NCBI RefSeq assembly: GCF_003363775.1
Contig: NZ_CP031376.1
Location: 62,001 to 126,000, forward strand
Direction of reading: 5' to 3'
Length of the DNA stretch: 64,000 bases
Origin: Spiroplasma alleghenense
GTDB lineage: Bacteria; Bacillota_I; Bacilli_A; Mycoplasmatales; Mycoplasmataceae
Part shown: positions 1 to 11,361 of the stretch, piece after piece
Layout of the letters: each line of letters begins with the position of its first letter
How positions within the stretch are numbered: the stretch's first letter is position 1
The notes under the pieces: generated by a model
What the model was told of the DNA's origin: nothing
What the model saw: the letters and a program-made list of their open reading frames with translations, nothing else
Databases searched by the model: none
Position numbers and translations under genes: made by a program

Positions 1-150
1 ATTCAATCAGCGGTTTTCGTTATCCTTACCTTATCTTATTGAGGTGAAGCTATGGGAGAAGAACACGAAGAACCTGAACCAGAACGAAGAAATTCTGTAA
101 GAACAGAAAATCAAAAAAATAACAACAAACAAAAATTAATTAAAATTTAA
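1..150 (+). CDS. atpB: F1Fo ATP synthase subunit a, C-terminal end (partial)
   Basis: Only the last 49 codons are in the window. Frame 1 is open from base 1 to the TAA at 148-150 and contains one TGA tryptophan codon. The residues AVFVILTLSYWGEA match the final transmembrane helix of subunit a, the proton-channel component of Fo, and a charged Glu/Asn/Lys-rich tail of about 30 residues follows. The position directly upstream of atpE, in the usual operon order, supports the call. The long polar tail is lineage-specific and has no function I can name. Confidence 0.85.
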
Positions 151-172
151 TTTAGATTAGGAGAATAAAAAA

Positions 173-484
173 ATGCATACAGAATTTATGACTATTTTTA
201 CAAATTACGCACTAACACTTTCAGTAATTTTGCCAAATTTCTTTTTGGCTGATGCAGATAGCATTGGGGCTGGATTAAAATCTTTAGGAGCCGGAGTCGC
301 TGCTGTGGGAGTTCTAGGAGCCGGAATCGGGCAAGGAATTACAGGTCAAGGTGCTTGTTTAGCAATCGGTAGAAATCCAGAGATGTCTGGTCAGATAACA
401 AAAACAATGATTCTTGCAGCAGGTATTGCAGAGTCGGGAGCTATTTATGCTCTAATTATTTCACTTCTATTAATCTTTGTTTAG
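173..484 (+). CDS. atpE: ATP synthase Fo subunit c
   Basis: This 103-residue proteolipid forms the rotating c-ring of the membrane sector. A hydrophobic N-terminal extension of about 30 residues precedes the two-helix hairpin. The first helix is glycine-rich ([13 protein letters not shown]), the polar loop is RNPE (residues 67-70), and the second helix carries the proton-binding glutamate in [10 protein letters not shown] (Glu87). Bacterial c subunits are usually 70-85 residues, so the N-terminus is longer and may be a cleaved or extra membrane segment, as in other Mollicutes. A good AGGAG site lies before the ATG. The gene sits between atpB and atpF. Confidence 0.97.
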   Translation: MHTEFMTIFTNYALTLSVILPNFFLADADSIGAGLKSLGAGVAAVGVLGAGIGQGITGQGACLAIGRNPEMSGQITKTMILAAGIAESGAIYALIISLLLIFV

Positions 485-487
485 AAA

Positions 488-1024
488 ATGATGATTAATT
501 TATTAGCAACACCAGGGATTCCAGAAATTACCCACGGGCTATTTCCGAATCTTCCAAATTTTATTGCCCACGTCTTATCAACAATAGTTTTAATTTTATT
601 ACTAGCAAAACTGGTTTACAAACCTTTTCGTAATTCTATTGATGAACGTCGTAAAAAAATTAATTCATTATTAGATGAAGCGGCCGATAAGACAACTAAG
701 GCAAACAGAGACAAAAAAGAAGCTGAAATATTATTAAAAAATGCTAAAAATGATTCTTTAAATATTATTAAATCAGCATATACAGAAGCTGATACAAATA
801 AAATGGCAATTTTAGATCGTGCTCGAAGAGAGGCGAATAACATTCAAAACCATGCGAAAATTTCAATCGAACATGAACGCGATGCTTTAAAAGAAGAAAT
901 TCGACAAAACGTTATTGGAGTTGCTTTTTCAGCTGCCGAAAAAGTTTTAGAGAAAAATATTACAAAAGAAGATAACCAAAAAATTATTGAAAGTTTTATT
1001 GACGACTTAGATAGGGTTGATTAA
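488..1024 (+). CDS. atpF: ATP synthase Fo subunit b
   Basis: Subunit b forms the peripheral stalk that holds F1 against the c-ring. The 178-residue product has one transmembrane helix near residues 25-45 (HVLSTIVLILLLAKLVY), followed by a long charged coiled coil rich in Lys, Glu and Asn, the expected layout. Three bases separate it from the atpE stop and there is no strong Shine-Dalgarno sequence, so translation is probably coupled to atpE; a second ATG at 491 is an equally possible start. It ends two bases before atpH. Confidence 0.95.
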   Translation: MMINLLATPGIPEITHGLFPNLPNFIAHVLSTIVLILLLAKLVYKPFRNSIDERRKKINSLLDEAADKTTKANRDKKEAEILLKNAKNDSLNIIKSAYTEADTNKMAILDRARREANNIQNHAKISIEHERDALKEEIRQNVIGVAFSAAEKVLEKNITKEDNQKIIESFIDDLDRVD

Positions 1025-1026
1025 TC

Positions 1027-1578
1027 ATGATTTTAAATGAGTCAATTATAAGTAACTGAGGCCACGCACTTTTTAGCATAGCCAAAAAAGAAAATAAAAT
1101 TGAATCTTATATGGAGCAATCAAATATTATTATTGAAATTTTGAAAAAAAATCAAGGAATTACTAAAATCCTAACAACTCCAAATATTGATTTAGATAAA
1201 AAATTAGTTATCGTAGATGAAGTTTTTTCAAAATTTAAGTTTGAAAATTACATTATTAATGCCATAAAAATTTTAGTTAGACAAAAATCTTTTATTTACT
1301 GTCGGGCTATTTTTAAAAAACTCCGTAAAAATTTATTGGAGGAAAAACATATTTTATATGGAACAATTTGATCAACTGTTGAATTAAGTGATGATCAAAT
1401 TAAAAAAATTGAAGAAAAAATAAGTAAAAAATTGCAAGAGAATGTGATTTTAATAAATAAAATTGATCCCAAATTAATTGGTGGTTTACAAGTTATTGTC
1501 AAAGGAAACACTTTTGACGGTTCTTTGCGAGGAAAATTAGAAGCGATCAAGAAATCTTCAATAAGCAATAGAGAGTAA
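1027..1578 (+). CDS. atpH: ATP synthase F1 subunit delta
   Basis: The delta subunit caps F1 and joins it to the b stalk. The frame from the ATG at 1027 is 183 codons long and reads through TGA tryptophans at about 1057 and 1369. The C-terminal motif [27 protein letters not shown] is split here as [11 protein letters not shown] and FDGSLRGKL, and is the family signature. Length and position between atpF and atpA fit. The start is set by the downstream reading frame and the two-base gap from atpF. Sequence is divergent at the N-terminus, as is usual for delta. Confidence 0.93.
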
Positions 1579-1588
1579 GGTGATTATT

Positions 1589-3160
1589 TTGGCGATTAAC
1601 ATTAAAGATATTTTCGAAGTAATCGAACAACAAATAAAAAATTACGGTAAAGATATTGTTCATACCGAAGACGGAACTGTTGTAACTGTTGGGGATGGAG
1701 TTGCAATGCTTTATGGTTTGGAAAATGCCATGATGGGGGAACTGCTTATTTTCCCAAACAATGTTTATGGAATGGTTTTAAATCTTGAAGAAGGAGCAAT
1801 TGGTGCTGTTTTAATGGGAGATGACTCGCTTGTAAAAGAAGGAGACATTGTTAAGCGTTCGGGTAAGGTTGTTGAAACTCCAGTTGGGGATGCTTTATTG
1901 GGAAGAGTTGTAAATGCAATCGGTGTACCAATTGATGGTAAAGGACCAATTGATTCAAAACAATTTCGCCCAGTAGAAAAAATGGCTTCAGGAGTAATGG
2001 CTAGAAAGTCAGTAAACGAACCTTTGGAAACAGGAATATTAGGAATTGATGCAATTATTCCGATTGGAAAAGGTCAAAGAGAATTAATAATTGGGGATCG
2101 CCAAACTGGTAAAACCGCAATTGCAATTGATGCTATTATTAACCAAATTGGTAAAAATGTTAAGTGTGTTTATGTTGCAATTGGTCAAAAAGAATCAACA
2201 GTTGTTCAGATAGTTGAAAAATTAAAACAGGCTGGAGCAATGGAATTTACAACAGTAGTTTCAGCTTCCGCAAGTGAGCTTGCACCGCTACAATACATTT
2301 CTCCTTATACAGGAGTAACAATAGCTGAGGAATGAATGGCTCAAGGCGATGATGTTCTTGTGGTATATGATGACCTATCAAAACATGCTGTGGCTTATCG
2401 AACAATGGCGTTACTATTGCGTAGAGCACCAGGCCGTGAAGCTTATCCAGGAGATGTATTTTACTTACATTCAAGATTGTTAGAAAGAGCTGCAAAGGTG
2501 ACAAGCGAATTTGGTGGGGGAAGTATTACAGCCTTGCCAATTATTGAAACCCAGGCAGGAGACATTTCTGCATATATCCCAACTAACGTTATTTCAATTA
2601 CCGATGGTCAAATATTTTTAAGCGAATCTTCATTTAAATCTGGGGTTAGACCTGCTGTGGATACTGGATTATCAGTTTCTCGTGTTGGTTCTTCTGCGCA
2701 AATTAAAGCGGTTCGCCAAATGGGGGGGACTTTAAAACTGGAATTAGCTCAATATTATGAACTAGCAGCTTTTGCAAAATTTGGTAGTGATTTAGATGAA
2801 TCAACTCAACAAACACTTGAACATGGTAAAAGAATTATTGAAATACTAAAACAACGCCAGTATCGTCCAATTTCTCAAATTGACCAAGCTATTATTTTAT
2901 TAGCAATTAAATCTCGACTAATAAAATGATTACCAGTTGAATTCATGAGTTACTTCAAAGATTCTCTAATACATCATTTCAATAAATCTCCTGAAGGAAA
3001 AAAATTATGAAAACGACTTGACGATGCTAAAGCATTTGATGAAAAGCTTGAAAAAGACATAGAAGCAGAAATAAAAATAATGCTGAAGCGTGCAATTAAA
3101 ATGATAGATAAATATGACCCAAATCAATATGGCAAAATTGAAGAATATAAAAAGCTATAG
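1589..3160 (+). CDS. atpA: ATP synthase F1 subunit alpha
   Basis: Alpha is the non-catalytic nucleotide-binding subunit of F1. The 523-residue product contains the P-loop GDRQTGKT near residues 169-176, and the arginine-finger region [14 protein letters not shown] lies in the second half. Two TGA tryptophan codons (2333 and 2927) interrupt a standard-code reading. I place the start at the TTG at 1589 because the AAGGTGAT ribosome binding site lies at 1577-1584; a GTG at 1580 is in frame but overlaps that site. The C-terminal helical domain is lysine/glutamate-rich. Spacing to atpG is six bases. Confidence 0.95.
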
Positions 3161-3166
3161 ATATTT

Positions 3167-5454
<2,288 letters not shown>

Positions 5455-5470
5455 TTTAAGGGTGATTTAG

Positions 5471-5752
5471 TTGAAAACAAAATTAAAAATTATCACTCCT
5501 GAGGGTATTTTTATTGACGATATCTTGGTTGATATCGTTAACGTTCAAACCACTGATGGAGATATGGGTTTTCTTGTAAACCATAGCCCTGTTGTTGCGA
5601 CTTTAAAAATTGGGACTTTAAGCTATCGCCAAGGTGGTAAGGTATTCTATGTTCATGTTCACCGCGGTATTGTAAAAGCTGGTAAAGATCAAGTTAAAGT
5701 AATCACCGAGAGAGTGTATCTTGTTGATAAAAATGGTAACAGACTTAAATAA
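5471..5752 (+). CDS. atpC: ATP synthase F1 subunit epsilon, short form
   Basis: Epsilon sits at the foot of the central stalk. The 93-residue product matches the N-terminal beta-sandwich (IITPEGIFIDDILVD, QTTDGDMGFLVNHSPVVATL, FYVHVHRGIVK) and then stops, lacking the C-terminal two-helix domain that inhibits ATP hydrolysis in many bacteria; full-length forms run to about 130-140 residues. The start is a TTG after a GGGTGAT ribosome binding site, the same arrangement as atpA. The last gene of the operon, it is followed by the terminator at 5766-5791. Confidence 0.93.
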   Translation: MKTKLKIITPEGIFIDDILVDIVNVQTTDGDMGFLVNHSPVVATLKIGTLSYRQGGKVFYVHVHRGIVKAGKDQVKVITERVYLVDKNGNRLK

Positions 5753-5765
5753 ATTTCATAATTAA

Positions 5766-5791
5766 AAAAGCAGCTTTTTAAAGCTGCTTTT
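5766..5791. terminator. Intrinsic terminator after atpC, probably bidirectional
   Basis: The arms AAAAGCAGCTTT and AAAGCTGCTTTT are perfectly complementary around a two-base centre, with A-runs on one side and T-runs on the other. It ends the atp operon and can also serve the converging minus-strand gene that stops at 5865. Confidence 0.85.
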
Positions 5792-5864
5792 AGTTTTATT
5801 AAACTTTATGGAAAGTTTCAAACTTTCAAATTCTTAATTAAATAAAAATTGAAGACAACTAAAA

Positions 5865-6779
5865 TTATTGCGAATTTTGATTATCATTAATTTTATTTTC
5901 AATGCGACTTACAAACGCTCACATGCGTTCTCTTTTTAAAAAATAAATATAACTTTTGTAATTAATTTTTAAAGGTCTAAAATCAATATGGCCTAATTTC
6001 AAATTTTTTTGAATTGTGGCAATTTTTTTATTTAAAAATATCTGATCTCTATTACGGATAAGACGCTCGGTTTGCCTCTGGTCGATGTTCTCGATATTTT
6101 TAAAAATGTTTTCTATATTTTGATACTCGCTTAATAATTCAATAGCTGTAGTATAATGCATTCCGCGGACACCTTTAATATTGTCGCTTGGGTCACCCAT
6201 TAAGCTTTTCAGATCTGGAATCTGATTGGGGGTACAACCATATTTTTCAAAAACAGATTCTTTATGAATAATTTGATCATCTTCATCTTTGTTGCCTTTC
6301 AAAATTACTGAAGTTTTTTCGTTTATTAATTGAAAGGTGTCGCGATCATTGGAAAGGATATGGACATTATAACCAAGACTATTGGAAATTTTAGCAATTG
6401 TTCCCATTACATCATCGCCTTCAAAGTTTTCCTTCTCATATCAAGGAATATTTATGAAAGTCAGAAATTCCCTTACTAATTGCATTTGAGGAATTAGGTC
6501 CTCGGGAGTGTCTTTTCTTTTGGCTTTGTACTCGGGATATAATTCCTTTCGTCAGCAACCTTTTCCAACATCAAATGTTACAATAATTGTATGATATTTA
6601 TTCGAGTTAATATAGTCGTTAATATTAGCGACAAATGTATAAACCGCGTTAATTAAAATCCCATCTCTGTTTCTTGGCAACTTGGTTCTTTTTAAAGAAC
6701 CATAGTAGCCTTTATGTAGTAAATGATAACCATCTACTACAAGTATGGGATTTTGGTTCACGACCGCTCCCTTTTCCAT
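5865..6779 (-). CDS. 5'-3' exonuclease (PolA N-terminal-like, FEN family)
   Basis: The 304-residue product is a free-standing 5' nuclease, the activity that removes RNA primers and flaps and that is part of DNA polymerase I in other bacteria. Metal-binding acidic motifs are visible: ILVVDGYHLLHKGYYG at the start, VTFDVGKG near residue 70, EGDDVMGTIA and ILSNDRDTFQLI in the middle, and LMGDPSDNIKGVRG near residue 200, the helix-hairpin-helix region. Three TGA tryptophan codons lie inside. An AAGGAAGTG site precedes the ATG. It lies 33 bases downstream of the YigZ-family gene, so the two are probably co-transcribed. Confidence 0.92.
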
Positions 6780-6812
6780 TATTAATGCACTTCCTTACAA
6801 ATATATTCTACA

Positions 6813-7403
6813 CTAAACTTGACTAACAAATTTGTTTATAATATAGTTTATTTCCACCAATGGTTTCAATTCCATTATCAAGCCCTCATTTATGGTTTCA
6901 AAAATATAATTAACATTTTCTGTAAATTGCTTTTTGGAAATTACCCCATATTTTACTAAAATTGAATCAACTAGTTTAATTTGTTCCAATTTAAAATTAA
7001 TACCAACTTCAAAACCAGCAACCAAATTGATAAACTGACATTTTTTTAATAAATCATTTGCACTTGAGTTATAAGCCCTCATAAGCGGCCCGGCTCCAAG
7101 TTTTATACCACCAAAAAATCTGGTGACTAAAATAACGATGTTACTTAAATTATTTTTTTTAATTAAATTAATTAAAGGCTCTCCAGCCGTTCCTGAAGGT
7201 TCACCATCATTGTGGAATTGTTCAATATTAACATCCCCGTTAATCACATAAGCAAAACAGTTGTGACTAGCTTTGGGGTCGCTATTTTCTTTTAAAAATT
7301 TTTCAACAGCAGCTTTGCTGTCTACTCGAGATATTGTTACTTTGAATTTTGATTTTTTTATTTCATAATCTTCTCTAAAAATAGTATTAGCGATAGTCTT
7401 CAT
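6813..7403 (-). CDS. YigZ/YvyE (IMPACT) family protein
   Basis: The 196-residue product belongs to the UPF0029/IMPACT family. Family motifs visible are KSKFKVTISRVDSKAAVEKF at the start, DPKASHNCFAYV, FHNDGEPSGTAGEPL and VTRFFGGIKLGAGPLMRAY. The C-terminal half matches the small alpha/beta domain seen in YigZ proteins. The biochemical function in bacteria is not settled, although a link to translation regulation is known for the eukaryotic relative. A GAGGT site precedes the ATG. It is the first gene of a two-gene minus-strand unit and is divergent from the P-type ATPase gene across a 143-base promoter region. Confidence 0.92.
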   Translation of the reverse strand: MKTIANTIFREDYEIKKSKFKVTISRVDSKAAVEKFLKENSDPKASHNCFAYVINGDVNIEQFHNDGEPSGTAGEPLINLIKKNNLSNIVILVTRFFGGIKLGAGPLMRAYNSSANDLLKKCQFINLVAGFEVGINFKLEQIKLVDSILVKYGVISKKQFTENVNYIFETINEGLIMELKPLVEINYIINKFVSQV

Positions 7404-7546
7404 AAATACCTCATAATTATTTTACTCTTTTTATAGAGAAAACATAATATTTTAAACAACTTATAATCTAATTATAATATGAGTGAATTTTATACTATAA
7501 TATGTGTATGAAACAAATGATATAAATTATATGAAGGGATAGAAAA

Positions 7547-10453
7547 ATGAAGCCAACCAAAGCCAAAAACAATAACAAAAATAAAGAAGTTTCTATCCAA
7601 GAAAAAGGTTGATATCAAAAATCAATTAACGAGATCGAAATCGAATTAAAAACCGAAACCACAACGGGGTTATCAAACGATGAAGCTGAAGAGCGTCTTC
7701 GTAAATTAGGACCTAACAAACTTCCAGAACCAAAACAAGTACCTTGGTATTTGTTATTTTTGAAGGGTCTTCTTGAACCTTTATCAATCGTATTACTTGT
7801 AACAGCCATAATAGTTGTGGTCGCGCCTTACTTTGCTGGGGGTCATCCAGAATGGGTTGAATTTGGAGTAATTCTGGGAATGATTATTATTAATACATTA
7901 CTAGGAATGACTCAAGAATTAAAAGCTCGAAGTTCGGTTAAAGCACTGCAGAGTTTATCCAACCCAAATGCTACAGTAATTAGATCAGGAAAACAAATTC
8001 AAATTTCTGCCCATGACTTAGTACCGGGAGATATTGTAATTTTGCAAACCGGAGAATTTATTCCCGCAGATATTAGATTAATTTCTTCTTCACATTTAAC
8101 AGTTGATGAATCTGCTTTAACTGGAGAATCAATGCCAGTTGTTAAAAATATTGAATTACTTGATTCAAAAACCACAATTCTAGCAGAACAAAAAAACATG
8201 GTTTTCATGTCAACATTCGTACAATCAGGAAGAGCTACAGGAATTGTGGTTGCTCAAGCACCTTTATCAACTATGGGTAAAATTGCTTCATCAATTGCTG
8301 AAACCAAAGCCCAAAAAACTCCATTGCAATTAAAGCTGAATCGTTTAACAAAATGAGTTTCAGTAATTGCTACAGTTACAGCTCTAGTATTATTTGGAGT
8401 TCTGATAATGATTGATGTTTTCAGAGCTGACCATACTGGAATTTCATGATCGGAAAACTTATTGTTATCAGTTTCATCGGCCATAGCAATTATTCCAGCA
8501 TCACTGACAGTAATTGTGTCGATTATTCTATCGGTTTCAACAAACCAGATGAGTAAACAAAATGTAATTGTTAAACAACTTCAAGCTGTTGAAACTTTAG
8601 GAAAAGTAAATGTTATTTGTTCTGATAAAACCGGAACTTTGACAATTAATAAAATGACTGTAACAAAATATAACCAAGTTGGAGTTACCAGAGCCGCTTC
8701 TAGTTTTACTTATGTATCAGATGACATTGGTGACATTCATTTTGTTAATGCACTTACTTTATGTAACGATTCAATTGTCTCAGAAAAAGATCGTATGGGA
8801 TTGCCAACTGAATTGGCGATGTACGACTGAATGACTAAAATGGGATTTGATCCTTTAACATTGCGCCATAAATATATGAGAATTGATGACTTGCCTTTCT
8901 CATCAGATAATAAGTACATGGTAACAGTTAACCAAGTTGATGACAAAAAAGTTGTTTACATAAAAGGTGCTATTGATAGAATTTTAGATAAATGTACTCA
9001 CACAGTAATTGACAACCAAATTGTTAAACTAACTTCAAAAATGAAAGAACAAGTTTTAGAAAACGCTGAAAAAATGTCTGCAGAAGCTCTAAGGGTTATT
9101 ACAACTGCTTTCAAGGTTTTATCAGAGGATGAATTCAAAAATAAAGACTATGTTTCTAAATTGGTTTTAACAGGAATTATTGGAATGATTGATCCACCAA
9201 GAGAAGAAGCTATTTCAGCCATAAAAATTGCACACCGCGCCGGAATTAGAGTTGTTATGATTACTGGTGACCACTTAGCAACTGCGATGGCCATTGGCGA
9301 AAAACTTGGCTTAGTTCGTGAAGGGTTTGTTGGCTTAACTGGAGAAGAGTTAGATTTACTAACTGATGAAGAGTTAACTAAGAAAATTGATCGAATCTCA
9401 GTTTTTGCCAGAGTTAATCCAGATCATAAAACTCGAATCGTAACCATTTTACAAGAAAAAGGTTTAATAGTTGCGATGACTGGAGATGGAATTAACGATG
9501 CTCCAAGTTTAAGAAAAGCCAATGTTGGAATTGCTATGGGAATGAACGGAACAGAAGCTGCCAAAGATGCTGCCAACGTAATCTTAGCAGACGACAACTT
9601 TAGTACTATTGTTTCTGGGGTAAGTGAAGGAAGAAATTCATACCGTAAAATTAAAACTTCAGTTGCCTTTGTTTTAGGGGCCAACCCTCAAATTATTGCA
9701 ATGTTTTTAATTATTTTAATCACAGGAATTTCACCACTAAACTCAATTAACATTTTATGATTTAACTTAATTGTGGAAACCATTTTAGCAATTCCAATTG
9801 GAATGTCAAAATCAGACCCAAATGTAATGAGTTTAAAACCAATCAAAAATAATGAGTCCATATTTAGCCGCATTTGGTTGTTAATTATTTTTACAATCAC
9901 CTCAACCGCGATTGCAGTAATTCTAGCATTTATCATGGGATTCTATGTTTTCCCGGGACCAAACGCAGCCTTAACCGGACAAACAGCAGCATTCATTACA
10001 ATTGCCTTTTCACCAATCTTCTTTGTATGAATGATGAAATTTAGACCAGACCGCAAGGAACGTCACAAAAACTTTAAAGAAAAAGTTAAAGATGCTAACT
10101 GAGCTTTATTTGGAGCCATGATTGGAGCATTCCTATTAAATGTAATTGTAGTTTTTGTTCCTGGAGTAAGAGATGTCTTTAAAATTGCTGAGCTGAAGTG
10201 AGAATTATGACTAGTTGTTGTATTCTTAACAATTTCTCCAGCAATAGTTATCTTTGTCTCTATTAATCTGGCAGGAAACCAAATTCGTCGTCACAACGAT
10301 CCAAGTTATGAAAATAAATTGCGAAAACGCTTCAAAAAATATCGCCGTCCAAAAATTGCCAATAACTATAAACTATTGCGTGATTCAACCGTTGATATTA
10401 GACATACTAAAAAAGTAAAAGATAAAAAACAAAAAACAGCTACCCCAGCGTAG
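7547..10453 (+). CDS. Cation-transporting P-type ATPase (calcium pump-like, P2 type)
   Basis: The 968-residue membrane pump moves cations across the membrane at the cost of ATP. Signatures in order are the N-terminal segment LSNDEAEERLRKLGPNKL, the actuator motif DESALTGESMP, the phosphorylation site CSDKTGTLT with Asp360, the nucleotide-domain segment YIKGA, MITGDHLATAMA, and the hinge motif TGDGINDAPSL. Hydrophobic helices lie at roughly 70-120, 265-345 and in the last third. The composition matches Ca2+-type P2 pumps such as PacL/YloB, but the exact ion cannot be fixed from sequence alone. Several TGA tryptophans occur. A GAAGGGA site precedes the ATG; the basic tail ends just before a strong terminator. 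Confidence 0.9.
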
Positions 10454-10466
10454 ATAATGATATTTA

Positions 10467-10497
10467 AAAGGCCGACACAGTACTGTGTCGGCTTTCT
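10467..10497 (+). terminator. Intrinsic terminator after the P-type ATPase
   Basis: The GC-rich arms GCCGACACAG (10471-10480) and CTGTGTCGGC (10483-10492) pair perfectly around a two-base centre and are followed by TTT. Confidence 0.85.
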
Positions 10498-10602
10498 AGA
10501 TTTTATAGATGGAATTAACAATCAGGTGAGAGAACATTTTTAAGTATAAAAGTGCGATAAACAAATATTGATTATATATCAAATTAATAAAAAACAATTC
10601 AT

Positions 10603-10640
10603 AAAACCCTGATTTGGTTTTATAACCAAATCAGGGTTTT
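10603..10640. terminator. Perfect 17-bp inverted repeat, terminator or attenuator in the leader of the next gene
   Basis: AAAACCCTGATTTGGTT (10603-10619) and its exact complement (10624-10640) flank TTAT, with a T-run at the 3' end. No gene ends between this hairpin and the previous terminator, so it cannot simply end a coding transcript. It lies 56 bases before the deoxyribosyltransferase start. The stretch AATCAGG at 10520-10526 is complementary to CCTGATT in the left arm (10608-10614), which would allow an alternative fold. The rest of 10498-10696 shows nothing else I can name. Confidence 0.6.
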
Positions 10641-10696
10641 ATAATTACCTTTTCTGTAATATGATTGTCTTTAGCAATTAATGAAAGAGGAAAAAA

Positions 10697-11269
10697 ATGA
10701 AAAAAATTTATAACGCTGGGAGCATGTTCAATGAAGCCCAAATTAATCAAAGAAAAATAGAAGGAGTTAACTTACGTAAGGAACTAAAAGGCTTTGACAT
10801 TGCAAACCCAATTGATTTTGACTCTAACTTAGGTTTGGGGGTTTGTCCAACACCTAAGGTAATTTGGGAAGCTGATTATGAACAATTACAAAAGGCTGAG
10901 TATGTAATTTTTGAATTAGACAGCTTAGATCACGGGATGATTTCTGAATTTGGTATCGCAGTGGAAATGGCTAAATCAAGTCACCCAAACAAATATTTGA
11001 TAGTTGTGATTTCGGATTTTCGTTATTACCAAAAAGGCTCAACAACCCAAATAAGTGAGTTTGCCATCAATCACTTTGTATTTGGACAATTATTTGATCA
11101 GCAACTAAACGATGAAAATAGAATTATCCAAGTAGCCTCTCATAATGAGGCAATTCAAGCAATTAAGAATAGAGAACTATACTTAGAAAATCGTGATGAT
11201 AAATATCTTAAATTAAACCAAGATTTAGACAAAAAATACCTCTATGAGACCGGAAAGATGTTCGGTTAA
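10697..11269 (+). CDS. Nucleoside 2-deoxyribosyltransferase family protein
   Basis: The family exchanges the base on 2'-deoxynucleosides, a purine/pyrimidine salvage reaction. The 190-residue product begins with KKIYNAGSMFNEAQ, the usual substrate-entry strand (Y-x-A-x-x-F), and contains FELDSLDHGMISEFGIAVEMA, given in parts as ELDSLDHGMISEFG, in which the Glu before FG is expected to be the nucleophile. Size fits the family. A GAAAGAGG site precedes the ATG. It is a single-gene unit between a leader hairpin and a terminator. Together with DeoD and the BMP/ABC importer it suggests active deoxynucleoside salvage. Confidence 0.85.
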   Translation: MKKIYNAGSMFNEAQINQRKIEGVNLRKELKGFDIANPIDFDSNLGLGVCPTPKVIWEADYEQLQKAEYVIFELDSLDHGMISEFGIAVEMAKSSHPNKYLIVVISDFRYYQKGSTTQISEFAINHFVFGQLFDQQLNDENRIIQVASHNEAIQAIKNRELYLENRDDKYLKLNQDLDKKYLYETGKMFG

Positions 11270-11292
11270 TAAATTTAAAAAAATCCGAGATT

Positions 11293-11315
11293 AAGCAAGT
11301 TTTTGCTTTTTTTTT
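11293..11315 (+). terminator. Intrinsic terminator after the deoxyribosyltransferase
   Basis: A short stem AAGCAA/TTGCTT around GTTT is followed by a run of T. It is weak in stem length but well placed, 24 bases after the stop. Confidence 0.6.
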
Positions 11316-11361
11316 GTTAAAATATTACTATTGATTTTAATAAATAAGGCAGGGATTAAAC

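Noticed and set aside
7751-10030. Broken P-type ATPase with many frameshifts or stops
   Set aside because: All interruptions are TGA at expected tryptophan or tolerant positions in the same frame; under code 4 the gene is intact.
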